This document shows, piece after piece, positions 11,562 to 29,177 of a stretch of 64,000 nucleotides of DNA. The DNA comes from Neoconidiobolus thromboides FSU 785 (lineage: Eukaryota > Entomophthoromycota > Entomophthoromycetes > Entomophthorales > Neoconidiobolaceae). The stretch is taken from positions 1-64,000 of the forward strand of contig MU626366.1 in NCBI GenBank assembly GCA_025603075.1. The letters run 5' to 3'. The notes beneath the pieces were generated by a model, which was not told the DNA's origin, did no database searches, and saw only the letters and a list, made by a program, of their open reading frames with translations. Every line of letters begins with the position of its first letter. The stretch's first letter is position 1. The position numbers and the translations under genes are program-made.

Positions 11562-12235
11562 GATAATTTGTATTTAAATCATTGTTTTGTAAAAGTAATT
11601 GTTGTATTATCCATTCTCTAATAATAATAATAATAATAGTAAATAAATAAATAGTTTATAAATTCTATTAACTAATTTAACAAAATTACCTATGGTGCCA
11701 AACAACGGATAATTTGGATATATTTCTAGATATACTTAATATTAAGTCAATGAAATTTAATTCATGTTTATATATATCTATTGAATTCTTAGATAATAAT
11801 AATTCTTTTCTATTTATAACAATATTAATAATAATATTAATAATAATATTTCATTAAAAACATAAATTTAACTTTACCTCATTCTATATCCTGAATAATA
11901 ATTTGGTTTTGATATTAATAATATTTTTAATAGTATATCATTTTTAATAAAATCTTGTTTATTAATATCAATTTCATTAATATTAATGTTTGAATAATAT
12001 TGTTTTATAGGTTCATGTAAATCATATAAACTAAGTTTGTAAATTCCTAACTTTTTTTCTAATTTATTAAATTTATAACATTCTTTTTCATTACTATTTA
12101 AATAAATTATTTGTATTATTATTCTATTATATAATATTGTTACCTAATCATTAAATAACCAATTTCATCAATTTCATTATCTTTTATAATTTCAAATAAT
12201 TTAAAAATCAAAGGCAATTGAAATAAACCATCCAT
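11047..12235 (-). CDS. Protein prenyltransferase alpha-subunit-repeat protein (PTAR1-like)
   Basis: Four minus-strand exons (12144-12235, 11878-12093, 11690-11809, 11047-11617) join in frame to 332 residues. The clearest signature is SKLSVVWHHREWIIQQLL, rebuilt across intron 3, which matches the W-x-H-R-x-W core of prenyltransferase alpha (PPTA) repeats; NYYSGYRMRKELLL is a second weaker repeat. The C-terminal half is Leu/Asn/Tyr-rich and low in complexity, with a run of about ten Gln encoded at 11532-11562. Farnesyl- and geranylgeranyl-transferase alpha subunits have five or more clean repeats, so a PTAR1/Ecm9-like protein fits better. Function is uncertain. Confidence 0.6.
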
Positions 12236-12405
12236 AATTTAAAATAATAAAATAAAATAAAAATATTTAAAAATGAAAAGTTAAAAATTTAATAAATGTT
12301 TTATTCGAATTACTAAAAATAGTAATCCACTAATAAGAATTGCAGTATATCTATAATGTATTTATTATAAGAGAGAGGAAAAGACAAAATAAAAGTAATA
12401 TATTA

Positions 12406-12604
12406 TTATAAATAATCAATATTAATTTTATTTGACTTTAATAATCGATTAGAATGTGGATATGATCGATATAACCATTTGAATAATAAATTCAACTTAT
12501 TATTTAATGTTAACGGATGAATTAATTGATTATTACTATTAATTATTTGTTTAATATCTTGAACATCTTTTAACTGTTTTATAATTTCTTCATCTTCTTC
12601 TTCT

Positions 12605-12652
<48 letters not shown>

Positions 12653-13242
12653 CTAATTGCATTATTTTGCTGTAGAACAGTTAATGAAATACCAATACTA
12701 ACATTTAAATTTAAAGATTGAGAAAATCCAACCATAGGTAATTTAAAACAATAGTCACTATTATTAATACAATAATTACTTAAACCTCTGTTTTCATTAC
12801 CAAACATTAATGCTAATTTTGGTAATTTATTATTATTATTATTCTTTAATTTATTTAATATAGTTTCTAAACTTTGACTATTTTCATTTAAAGTAGATGC
12901 TAATAATAGGATATTTTGTTTTTTTAAATTCAATAAACAATCTTTTGGATGTTGATATCGATTTATTGTTAACCATTTATCTACATTTAAATTACAATTT
13001 TTAGTCATTAATTGATTGAACTTATCAACACTTTCAATTAAATGATAATTTTGAATGCCAAAACAATCTCCTGTTCTTAAACTAGCACTACCATTCATTG
13101 GATCACTTAAATTTTCTAATATAATATTTATACCGTCATTACGTTCATTTAATATGTTTATAAATTTAGTTACTCTTTCTTTTTTAATTACTCTTCTTAA
13201 TACTTTAATGCCAGAGATAAGATTATTGACTTCATAATTCAT
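12406..13242 (-). CDS. TrmH-type SpoU RNA 2'-O-methyltransferase
   Basis: Single exon, 278 residues. The order of motifs is that of bacterial TrmH (tRNA Gm18 methyltransferase): an N-terminal RVTKFINILNER, motif 1 ILENLSDPMNGSASLRTGDCFGI, motif 2 LPKLALMFGNENRGLS, and motif 3 KLPMVGFSQSLNLNVSIGI. These build the SpoU trefoil-knot SAM site; the motif-1 Arg (LRT) and motif-2 GNE..G are intact. A run of 13-14 Asn followed by EEEEDEE interrupts the C-terminal part (codons near 12600-12650), then the family-like tail PLTLNNKLNLLFKWLYRSYPHSN resumes. The substrate is probably tRNA G18, but rRNA cannot be excluded. Confidence 0.8.
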
Positions 13243-15597
13243 TTTTATATATTTAAACTTAAATTTAAATTCAAACTAAAAAAGTGTTTAAAAATAAAAT
13301 AAAGTAAAATTCAAATAAACTCAAATGTTTTTATTCTTTAATAATTTTCAATTTATTTATTATAGTAAAAACAATTCAAAGTTATTAAAATAGTTCTTTT
13401 ACTAAATTGTTTTGTGTCTAATGCTTTGTTAAATAAAATACATTGATACAATATATTATTTATTATATGTTATTATAATTATTACTTACTATCATAAAAA
13501 TTATCTATAAAATAAGCAAATGCAATATTGACTTTGATTGATTTTAATAAAATATTTGGTAATATATTATTAATAAGTTTAATTAACTATAAATTATTAG
13601 AACTATTATCATTTGATATAAAAAATAAAGTTTCTATTAAATTAAAAATATTTACTCTAATGAGAATAAATATTATATAAACTATTATTGTAAATTACTA
13701 TAAATTATTATAAATTATTATTATATTAAACTTACTTAACTAATGTTATTTCAATCTTATTTTTGTTTATAAATCTATATCCTTTAACTTCTCTCCTTAC
13801 ATTCTCATTCTTAATATCATTTATAAATTCAATATTATAAAAACAACTATTTCAGTTCTCTCTAATGATTATAACAAATTCAACAACAAGTTAATCTTAT
13901 CGTTAATATTATACATTGTAATAAATCTTTACTTTCTTCCTTTTTCAATAAAATAAACAAATAAATAAATTTCAATTCACTTACTTTGAATTATTTGATG
14001 TTATAAAACCATTTAAAGCTCCTCAATCCATTTTATTTCAATTAGAAATTGTTGCTATCCATAATAAAATTCTATAGTCATTAATTATTTATTTTCTTAT
14101 AATAAAAAAATAAATCTTTAGTTAAAATCTTTAAAAGTTAATTTTCTATTTTAAAGTATTTTTACTTAATAGTCTAGACTTCTTAGATACTTACGGTGAT
14201 GGTAATAGCCTGCAACAGTAAAATAATTTTTTTGCAAAATAATAAACTGATTCTCAAAAGAGAATTTAAAATAAATCAATTAAAAATAGTTTTGTCAATT
14301 TTAAAAATAATCATTTAATTTACACTTTTTTATATAAAGCTAATATATTAACTTAATATAATATTTAATAAATAAATAGATAAATAAAATTTCTAAAATA
14401 CAAAATTTTGTACAAGTATTGAACTTTTTTTTATAATTAAGTTTACTTAATTTAGTAAAATTCTATTTAACCTAAAATGTAATTTAACTTGTAACTTTAA
14501 TTGAGTTTTAATAAAATATAAATGATTTATTATTATTATATGTGAGTTATCTAAATGTAACATTAACGTCTATTTCGTTTGATTGACCTTCTACTAATAT
14601 ATATTTATAAGTAGTACTTAACTTATTTCAATTATTAATAATCATATCTAATAATTAAGTTATTAAAGTTAAAGCTTGATGTCATCACTGGCTGTTATCA
14701 AATTCAATTACATTTATTACAATACTAACTAATATATCAAATGAAGTTAATTTTGTAACTACTTTCAATTGATTTTATATTATGGGGTATGTAATAATAT
14801 TCTACCTATCTATTATAGTCAATTTGGAACTATTACAATATTAACTTAAAGCATAAAATACAATTTAAATTTTTATAAAGTTAATTTTATATAGTTTTGA
14901 AAACATTAATTTAGACATTCAAAGTTTTTATCAAATTAGCATTTCTAAATAACTCAAATTTCTTTAATATACCTTTTTGTTGAAGTTTTTAGTTAAAATT
15001 TTAAATTCTATTATCTATAAACGTTTGGAATAGATATTCTTTTATTATTTGTATATTTATTCATTTATACTATATATAATTTTTAATTAATATTTATTTA
15101 ACTTATAAGAGGGGCCATCTGATATTCAATCTTCAACATAGTTGGTGCAAAAACTGAAACCAAATCGAAGATATCCAATAAAATTAAAATAAGCAGTATA
15201 CCAATAATATCCCTTAAAAACTTTTCTAGTATGTCTGTTGTCGAACATATATTTGGTTTAAAAATTACTTGATTTGCTCGAATGGACAAATTGTACTCTC
15301 ATCTCACCAAGTAAAGTTCAATGTTAAAATTCATTTTAAACCAATAATTTCAAGCCAATTAGTGTAGCTAAATTAGTTTTAGCAAATTAAAATGAAATTA
15401 TCATATAAATGATTATTAATTGGATAATGCTCCCATAAACTTTGGCTAGTATTGACTAATCAATCCACTGCATCATTGAGTTATGTAAGTATTAAATTTA
15501 TTAAATCTTTTCTTCAAGTTTAGCTAGCTATCCTTTAGTCCTTTTTAAACAACTTACTTAAGGAAACATCATTTCTTACTAATTAAAAAGCATAGTT
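13243..15597. other. Intergenic, 2.35 kb, very AT-rich
   Basis: No gene could be supported. A 63-codon hydrophobic open frame on the minus strand (15098-15289) has no recognisable family. No copy of the inverted-repeat element was seen. Confidence 0.5.
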
Positions 15598-17440
15598 ATG
15601 GCTAATAACAATTATGCAAATCAAAACCCACCTTTGGACCAAATGATGCAATCGCCACGTCCAGGGATGGTATATAATAATAATAATGTAAGGCCTGCTA
15701 ATATGCGACCACTTATGAATGGAAATCAGCAAATTCCAGTTAATCCTGCTTTGGTGCAATACTATTCTTCCCAAAACCTTGCTATGTTTGGCCGAGGGGG
15801 TATGGCTAGACCAATTGGAATGAATCCACAGCAAATGCAAATGCAACTAATGTCTATTAGAGGAGCGATCCCTCCACAATTTTTGAATGCAATGCAAGGG
15901 TCTATGAATGGACAAAGCTTTCAAGGTCAACAATCAATGCCTAATATGGGTTTAATGCAACATCCTGCCATTGTTACCCAAAACCAACAATTGAATCAAG
16001 CTAAGCCTAATCCTCAACCACAAATGCCACCACAGCAAACACCTAAAGGTCCTCCATCTCTTATTACAAATCAATCTAACCCACCTTCAGAACAGCAACC
16101 AACTCCAGCTGCACAAAACCCTTCTACGATCCCTACTCCAGTACCAGTACCAGTACAGGCCCAAGTTCCAACCTTAGCTCAAGTAGTACCTCAAGTTCTT
16201 CCACAAATGGTTAATCCACTTACTCTAGGAAAGTCAAATGCTTTTGAAAATGAAGGGAATTTAAGTTTCTTTGAAGCTGAGCATTATTTTCGAACATGTT
16301 TAGATTCTTTTTCTGAAGAAGGTGAGAATCTTGCTACAGCTAGTTATTGGAATACATTTGTTGAGAACCATTTTTCACCAGATTCCTTTATTATTATGAA
16401 ATATGATACTGGAAAACCTGGAGTTCCAACTTATAACTTTTTGAGTGACCATCGTATGTCAAGATTTCTTTTAAGGGCTCCATACTCCGTTGGTGCTACT
16501 CGTATTAATTATGTACTATCGAAACCAAAATTTGATAGATATGAAGATGTAGTAGAAATCTTTTATAATAATTGTGAAATAATTACCGAATATCCTCATC
16601 TTACTACTATCTCTAAAGGTACATTTAAGGTAATTATTGGAAATAATAAAAAATTGGTAGCATGGGAAATTATTATAAATAGTTGCACTGAAACTATGGA
16701 TCGTGAATTATTGGATCAAACATTTTCTACTCCACATGGTATTAATGGAGCTTCAGATCCATTAAATAATCCCTTTACTTTAAATGATGTTGAATCCAAG
16801 TTCCCTGGTGTAATAGTTGACTATTTAATTGATAATAGAATAGTTACAAAGCTTGAGGTAATATAATATTAACAGTTTAACTTAAGCCTAAACCTTTTAG
16901 GCATTTAAAGCTACTTATAAACTTAAAATTCCAATTATTGGACATGGGGCTACTTCTGTTCCACTTAAAGGTGATTTATTTTTAATTTATTTATTTATTT
17001 ATTCTAATTCCTTTAGATTGTTTTGAAAGGGTACTTGAATCCTTTAAGCAATCAAGTGGTACAAATTCATTTTCAGTGGCACCTGGAGGAAATAAAGCAC
17101 CTCGTGTTACTCCTAAATCTAATAAACGTGGTGCAGAAAATGGACAAGCTAATTCTACTAATTTTAGTCATAATTTTCAAAATCCAATTCCAAATACTGG
17201 AACAATGATGTTTAATCATACTAATATGCAACAGCCTATGATCAATGGTCAATTTGTTAATCCAAATGGTAATAAACTTTATATTATTATTGATTTATTT
17301 ACCTTAATTTAGAAGTTACTAGCAAGAGAGGTAGGGGTGGTGGAGGTACAAGGGGAACACGTCGTGGTAGGGGCCAAGGAGGTGCTAAGTCACGTAAGCA
17401 ATCTACAATTAAAACTCCAAAGGGGGAAGGAGGTCAATAA
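15598..17440 (+). CDS. LIM-domain-binding (Ldb/SEUSS/Adn1-type) transcriptional co-regulator
   Basis: Exons 15598-16857, 16901-16970, 17017-17268 and 17313-17440 join to 569 residues. Residues 1-200 are a Gln/Pro/Met/Asn-rich disordered region with a PVPVPVQAQVP stretch. Residues ~215-450 form the LIM-binding domain: NLSFFEAEHYFRTCLDSFSE, SYWNTFVENHFSPDSF, TRINYVLSKPKF and YPHLTTISKGTFKVIIG. The C-terminus is Asn-rich and ends in a basic Arg/Gly tail (SKRGRGGGGTRGTRRGRG). In fungi such proteins (Adn1/Mfg1) act with partner regulators in adhesion and filamentous-growth transcription; animal Ldb1 bridges LIM factors. The partner here cannot be told from sequence. Confidence 0.85.
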
Positions 17441-18857
17441 GTTAATCTTAATTACCATAAATACCTGAATTGACGTGAAACCAAGTTTAAAACATATTAT
17501 AAATAAGTGATAATCAGATTGCTTGTATTTATTGTTGAGACAAATTGGTTAAAATTATTTATCCTTTTAATAATCAAAAAGGTCCTTGACACTTCTATTA
17601 AACTTACTCTGGAGAGTAAATTAAAACACACTATCATCAAATTAATATTTAATTTAATATTGTTCTAGCTGCATAAAATTATTTTCTCTTTCCTTCCCTA
17701 CCAAGTTTTTGATACTTTCATTTAATGTAATTTTGATTAATAAATAAATTTAGCTTAATAGAATTTTATAGTTTCAAATCAATTTCAATAAATATTATAA
17801 ATTATATTCTATTCTAAATTTTAACTATATTATTATAATTTTTTAAAATTAAGAATAAAAAATACAAGGATATCTTTTTTCATTTTTTTATGCAATATTA
17901 AAGTTAGAATGATTTTTTAAAATTCTTAAAACATAGACATCACTTTACTATTCTTTTGATAAGTTCTATAAAAGATTTAATACCAAATTAATTAATGTAA
18001 TGCCACACTTTAGTATCACATTGTTGCTTATATTGAAATGGAAATTTTTAACTCCATTAAAGCAATTATTTTACAAAATTATAAAATTTTCAATAATTTA
18101 ATTTAAAAATAATACAAATATACCATTTATATAATCCTCTTTTTTTAATTAAATAAATTTAATAATTTAAAAATGAAATAGATATTATCAACATTAATAT
18201 AGTATTCCTTTTTTGATGTATTTATAAATGAAATTATTATAAAACTTTGAGATTTATTATAATAAAATTGTTAAAATTACAAAAAATCAAATTTCAAGTT
18301 TTAATAACTTTATTACTAATATATCTTAATAGGTTATTTATCAATAAATATATTAGCTCTTTTTAGTATTTTTTAATATAAGATTTAAAGACGTTGAATT
18401 TTTAATATTCTTAAAGATAAAGTTAAAATTGATTAATTGATTAATTGATTATGAAAAAAAGGGAAGAGCTTTTAATATTTAAAAAAAGGAGTTAAATCTT
18501 CCGAACCCTTAGACTAAAAAGTGGGCTTGTTGATAAAAAAAAAAAGAAAAAGAAGTAGTTGTTATTATTTTAATTTTTTACTATAATTTTAATAACATTT
18601 GAATCTAATACTATATTTTACTCATATATAATTTAATAATTTCATATTATTGACATAAATTTCGTAATATTTAAAAGTATAAATACTTGTGGAAAATTAA
18701 AGGCATAAAAAGTAATTAGCCAATAATTAAATAAAGATAAAAGGTGAAGGAGAATCATCCACTAGAATTTTCAGCTTAATTTAGTTCACTTAATTCTATA
18801 GATTAATATAAATTACGCCACTATCATAAAACAAATAATTCAATTTAAATAATATTA
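17441..18857. other. Intergenic, 1.4 kb, AT-rich
   Basis: Long A/T runs, a TTGATTAA repeat near 18430-18450 and a poly-A tract at 18535-18560. No gene, RNA or element copy recognised. Confidence 0.55.
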
Positions 18858-20478
18858 ATGAGTTCAAGTCATCGTTCAAGATCTCAATCTCCAGATCCTA
18901 AGAAATTGAATAGAAGAATTTCTTTTAATGGTAAAATCATATAATGGATTTATTAATAATATTATTAAGATCTAAATTTATAGCTAAATCATATTGGGAT
19001 GAATTAAGTAAGAAAAGGGAAAAATATGAAAGAGAAAGAAGCTCATTATCAATTTATACTTCACCTTTAAAGGTTTTAGGCTACTTTTTATTATATGCGT
19101 TAGATAAACTAGTTTTTATGATAAAGGTGTTAAGGAATAATAGATTTACATTGTCTATAACACTTATGATGTTTTGTATCCTTTATTCTTCTTTATTTTA
19201 TGAAGGACCCCATAAAATAGTAATTTTCTTTTTTAAAAAAAATGATTTAATCAAAATAATTGTTAAATATTCCTAACATTTAATCATTAATAGTTGATGG
19301 AAGTAATAAAAGGAGAAGTTAAGTTTTATGGATATTGGTTGTTGCTAGGAATTGCATCATCAATCGGATTAGGTACTGGACTGCATACATTTGTATTATT
19401 TTTAGGACCACATGTTGCTGAAATTACAATGGTAGCTTATGAATGTGGGTCTTTAGATTTTGATATAAGAGGAGAGAATAAGTAATTGCATATATAACTT
19501 AAGATTAAATATAACAATTAATAGATTCATATGTCAACCAGACTTAACAAATTCAAATATTGCAATTACACCATTCTTAATTTTATTGAAAGTACTTCCG
19601 CAATCTATTATTTGGGGATTTGGTACTGCATTAGGGGAATTACCTCCCTATTTTATTGCAAGGGCAGGTAAATTTTTTACAAACCAATGAAATAAAGTAG
19701 CTCATATTAATAGCTGCATACGCTGGTAAAGGAAATGAAGAACTAGAACAACTTGAACAATTAAGTCAAAAAGATATTACTAAATTAAGTTATAAACAAA
19801 GGTTATTTTTGACTGTATATCAATTGTTAAAAATAACCGGGTTTATGGGGATTTTCATTTGTGCATCGGTATAAATTTATTGTTTTATTAAAACAAATAA
19901 TAACTTTTTTTAGATTCCTAATCCATTATTTGATTTAGCTGGAATAACATGTGGTCATTTTATGATCCCATTTTCTACATTTTTTTCTGCTGTTGTACTT
20001 GGAAAAGCTTTCGTAAAATCAAGTCTACAAGTATATATTTTACTTATTTTAACAAATTTAGATTAATATATCTATTAGGTACTAATAATAATAGTCATGT
20101 TTTCAAAAGAAACAATACAAAAAATATTGGAATTTTTCAGACCACGTATACCATTTTTATATGACATGCTAGTAAAAATGATAAGTGAACAAACAAAAGT
20201 AATTAGAGAAGGAAATAAATCGACTTCAAATAATGTAATATTTATTATTATAATTATATAAATTAATGTTAATAGCTGTTTTATCTTAGAATGAAAGTAA
20301 TGGTATTATACCGTTATTGTGGAATAGTTTAATTGCATTAATGATGCTTTATTTTTTATTTTCAATTATTGAATCTTTAGCTTTAACTTACCTTCAACAA
20401 ACTCAGGAAACAGAATTAAGTAAACTAGAAAAAAGAAAAAAGAAAAAACATTCAAGGTCAAATTCCGTTTATTTTTAA
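18858..20478 (+). CDS. VMP1: Vacuole membrane protein 1 (VMP1/EPG-3)
   Basis: Eight exons (18858-18930, 18984-19219, 19294-19481, 19525-19667, 19714-19868, 19914-20030, 20079-20234, 20290-20478) join in frame to 418 residues, close to animal VMP1. [69 protein letters not shown] and [11 protein letters not shown] are the hallmark VTT/DedA-domain blocks; several are rebuilt only by splicing. VMP1 is a multi-pass ER protein with lipid-scramblase activity that acts at ER contacts during autophagosome formation. The C-terminus ends in a Lys/Arg-rich tail, [10 protein letters not shown], suitable for cytosolic ER retention. Confidence 0.95.
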
Positions 20479-21236
20479 AATATTAATAAATATGCCTAAA
20501 TATTATATCATACTATATTATAATTTAAATATAAATTTAGTACCTTTTTTGGTTTAAAATTACAATTGACATTGTTTATAATAGCGTGATATTTAACTTA
20601 AATAAACTAGTATTTCTAATAATTAATATTTTTAAGTAATGTCACCTGATTCTTTTAATAAAGATATTGTCAGAGTTATTTTAATAATATTATCACTATT
20701 TTTATATATATTAATATTTTTAATATTTTTTATTGTATAATACTTATGCTAATTATTTCATTTCTATTTTATTATTCAGGTACCCAATAAATTTGTTATT
20801 TAAATTAAATACTATTTGGATTGCTTTAAATGAATTGGCCAATGAAAGTTAATTTGAGGCTATAGTTTTTTTTTTTTTATAAACTCCCTTAATTAACTAA
20901 TTTCACCCCATTAAAATTTAAAAATATGTAAATTAGATAGATTACAACATGCTTATAGTATTTTTCTTATCGGCCAATTAAATGATTGAAGTCGAAGTTG
21001 GACATTTTAATTGGGTAATTAGTTGAGGAGATAAGTTCTAAAAAATGCAAAGCTAACAACTAAAATAAAAATAAATAAAAATACCTCTTTTACAAAAAAA
21101 ATAATAAATTTTTATAATTAAAAAGGTAAATTTTAAAACAATAATAGTTCAGTATATTTAAACTTTGGTTTATTTAATATCTAATAATAGAGTTTAAATA
21201 ATTTCTTTTAATAGATATTTGTAATATTTAACCAAA
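20479..21236. other. Intergenic, 758 bp
   Basis: A 33-codon hydrophobic frame starting at 20639 may be part of a tiny membrane-protein gene, but no splice solution gave a recognisable protein. The remainder is AT-rich promoter DNA for the Ded1 gene. Confidence 0.45.
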
Positions 21237-23254
<2,018 letters not shown>

Positions 23255-23979
23255 ACAAATCAAACCATCTCGATATAAAGCGGTAAGATAACTTTTTTAT
23301 CTACCCTTTGGCAATTCCTATTATCATCTCAACTTTATTGATCTATCTCATTTTGAGTTAGATTAATTAATCTCTCATTTACCCTTCAACTACCTAGATC
23401 TAATTTTTCTTGTGTTATGTATATATTGGTACTTTTTGTTTTTTACCCTTATGGGGCATTTTAGAATTCAATCCTTCAAACCTGCTCTTAAAATTATTCA
23501 AAAATTACTAATTTTTCCTCCTTAGTGCCTTCCATAAATACATATTCGCACCCCAAGGTTTCTAATTTCCTTCCATCATCATTTACACTTCTCTCCTTTT
23601 ATAGAATTTTTGCGTTGAGCTGATAAAAGTAAATCTATATTATAATAACTTCAAACTTTATTTCTTTTGTATTATTTCATTTATTCATATTAATTTAAGA
23701 TAGTGATAGTATAATTAAACTCGAAAGTAAAATGTTACAAAAACAGTATAAATTTTGAGTAAACTATAAAGTGCGTTTGATATAATATACATAAATAATT
23801 AGCTTAAAATAAACTTTATATAAAAATGATAAATATGGGGATGTATTTTTGTATTTAAGAATTTTTCCAACAATTTTTCCACTCAAACAACGCTTAAAAA
23901 AAGAAAAAAGTAATGAAGCCAAAAAAAACATCCCTATATAATAAAAGAATAACAAGGAAGACTTTATGGTAAGTTTTAA
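23255..23979. other. Convergent intergenic region between DED1 and the F-box gene
   Basis: Holds element copy 4 (23834-23940) next to the F-box stop codon; otherwise pyrimidine-rich 3' flanking DNA of DED1. Confidence 0.6.
23834..23940 (+). mobile_element. ~105-bp MITE-like element, copy 4
   Basis: Starts TATGGGGATGTATTTTTG and ends AACATCCCTATATA; the centre has AACGCTTAAAA. It ends 40 nt downstream of the F-box gene's stop codon. Confidence 0.85.
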
Positions 23980-25091
23980 TCATTTATAAACAATTAATTT
24001 GAATGTGGCTTTTTTTCTAAATGAATTTTCAATTTTTGATGAAAGTTGTATTGATGGACAAAACAGTAAATACTTCAAATCTTTCCATTCTTCGATAAAC
24101 CGATGTAATTCTAATAATCTAGTTTGAATGCCTTTAATACCTAAATATTTTAATTTAGGAAGCAACTCTTTAAGGGGTTTCAACTCTTTATATAGATCGG
24201 TAATATCATCACTTATACGATTGAGGTGTAAGGTAAGGCTAGTAATATTAGGTGTAGCATTTTTCCTTGAAAAAAGGTTTATGAGATCAGAAATATCAAA
24301 ATCAAACCATAAACCTAACTCTAGAGTAGTAATATTTTCATAAAGTTGACCAAAGATGGGCTCTATTGTATCAAGCTCAAAGTCGATTTGGTCAATCTTT
24401 AAGCTTTGTAATGTTGAATTGATTCTTTTCATTATTTTCAATAAACTCGATGATGTGTAATTTCGAAACGAACAAAGTGAAAGCGCTTTTAACTTTGGTA
24501 AATTTTTTAATAATTTACAAAGTATCAAAGGACTAACTCTAGAAAGATGTTGAACGTTTAACTCAACCAAAGTTTCACTTAATGATTCTGATAATAATTC
24601 GAATGCTATAAATATTTAGTATAATACAACAAAAATTAAAATGACTTACAATAATCTGTTAAATTGTAATTATTATTTAAAGTGAGAGATTTTAATTTTT
24701 TATGTGATATTAAATTTAACAATAAATTATCATATAAATGAACCACATTAGAAGCAATTAGTTTTTCTAAATAAGGACCTAAAACATTAAATGTTACCTC
24801 TAATAGTTCATAAGATATTAAAGATAAAAAAGATAAATCTAGACATTTGATCATTTCCAACCTTGTAAAATTCATATTGTTTCTTGAATTTATAAGGGAA
24901 CCAAGTAAAATCTCTAACCTAGAGATATAGCATAGACGTAATGTTTCATAAATATAGGGCAGAATGCAATGATAATTCCTTTTATTGGTCATTGCTATAT
25001 TTATCAGTATGTCCTTATCTTCAACTTTGTCAAAACATTTTACAACCATTTCAAATAATTCTGGTGGTAATCTTTCTGTTGATTGAGTCAT
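23980..25091 (-). CDS. F-box / leucine-rich-repeat-like protein
   Basis: Minus-strand exons 24650-25091 and 23980-24605 join to 355 residues. Residues ~7-55 fit an F-box (RLPPELFEMVVKCFDKVEDK, then TNKRNYHCILPYIYETLRL), which docks to Skp1 in SCF ubiquitin ligases. The rest is a series of leucine-rich segments (LEKLIASNVVHLYDNLLLNL, LKSLTLNNNYNLTDY, LKALSLCSF, LKYLGIKGIQ) typical of RNI-like LRRs that bind substrates. The substrate is unknown. Such genes are often expanded and variable in fungi. Confidence 0.7.
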
Positions 25092-25360
25092 CTATGCTGA
25101 GTTTAGTATTATTATACCCTTAAAATCCTTTATATGTGTCTCGAAAATAATTAGCTTGTTTTATTATTGTTGTTTATATGAAATTAAACTTCACTCAATA
25201 TGGGTTTGAAGTAAAGCTATGAATTCTTCTCTAAATCAATTAATTCAAAAGCTTAAAATACTATTTAAATAGCCTAAAATGATTGGAACGAAAAGCATTA
25301 GCTATAATTTGCCTTATTTGCGTATAGGTTTAAGCAAACTCAACTCATCATTTTTTAAAA

Positions 25361-28666
<3,306 letters not shown>

Positions 28667-29177
28667 TAAATAAGAAATTAGTTATACTGCTAAATATCAC
28701 ACTATTATAATATGTGGATGTTCTTTACCTATTACTCTTTGCTATTTTTTTAAAACTTAGATATTAATTAACTAATGCAACTATTTAAGTTTAAATATGC
28801 ACTGTTAATGAAGAATTTTATAAGCAATCATTTGTTCTATCATGATGTTAATTTGAGACTTGTTAATTTTAAATTTAAATTTAAAATAAACAATTAACTA
28901 ATATACATCCAAGCTTGAACAATGTATTGGTTAATTTCTAAAATTAGAAAATAGAAAAAACATCCTGATATGCTATTCCTCACATTTAAATATTAATCGC
29001 ATCTTTGATTATGTTACTATTGATGTATTTACATTTTGTGACTATAAATAGGCTTTAATATTTGATTAAAATTCAAATTATTTTGCATGGATTTAAGTTC
29101 AACTTTAAGTCTAAATCAAAACCATGAATTATTAAAATGAAACTTTTAACTTATTAAAATCTAACTTTATCTTTGAA
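28667..29177. other. Intergenic, 511 bp
   Basis: Holds a degenerate element copy (28711-28818) just after the MCM8 stop; the rest is the PPIL2 promoter side. No gene seen. Confidence 0.55.
28711..28818 (-). mobile_element. ~105-bp MITE-like element, copy 5 (degenerate)
   Basis: TATGTGGATGTTCTTTACCT and TATTACTCTTT match the minus-orientation left arm; an insertion of about 20 nt follows, then CAACTATTTAAG resembles the centre. It starts 45 nt after the MCM8 stop. Confidence 0.4.

Noticed and set aside
15098..15289. 63-codon hydrophobic frame on the minus strand
   Set aside because: No start-proximal or homologous features; likely chance.
20639..20803. Tiny hydrophobic frame (33 codons, or ~40 with an intron) after VMP1
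   Set aside because: No splice choice gave a recognisable small membrane protein, and hydrophobic frames arise by chance in T-rich DNA.
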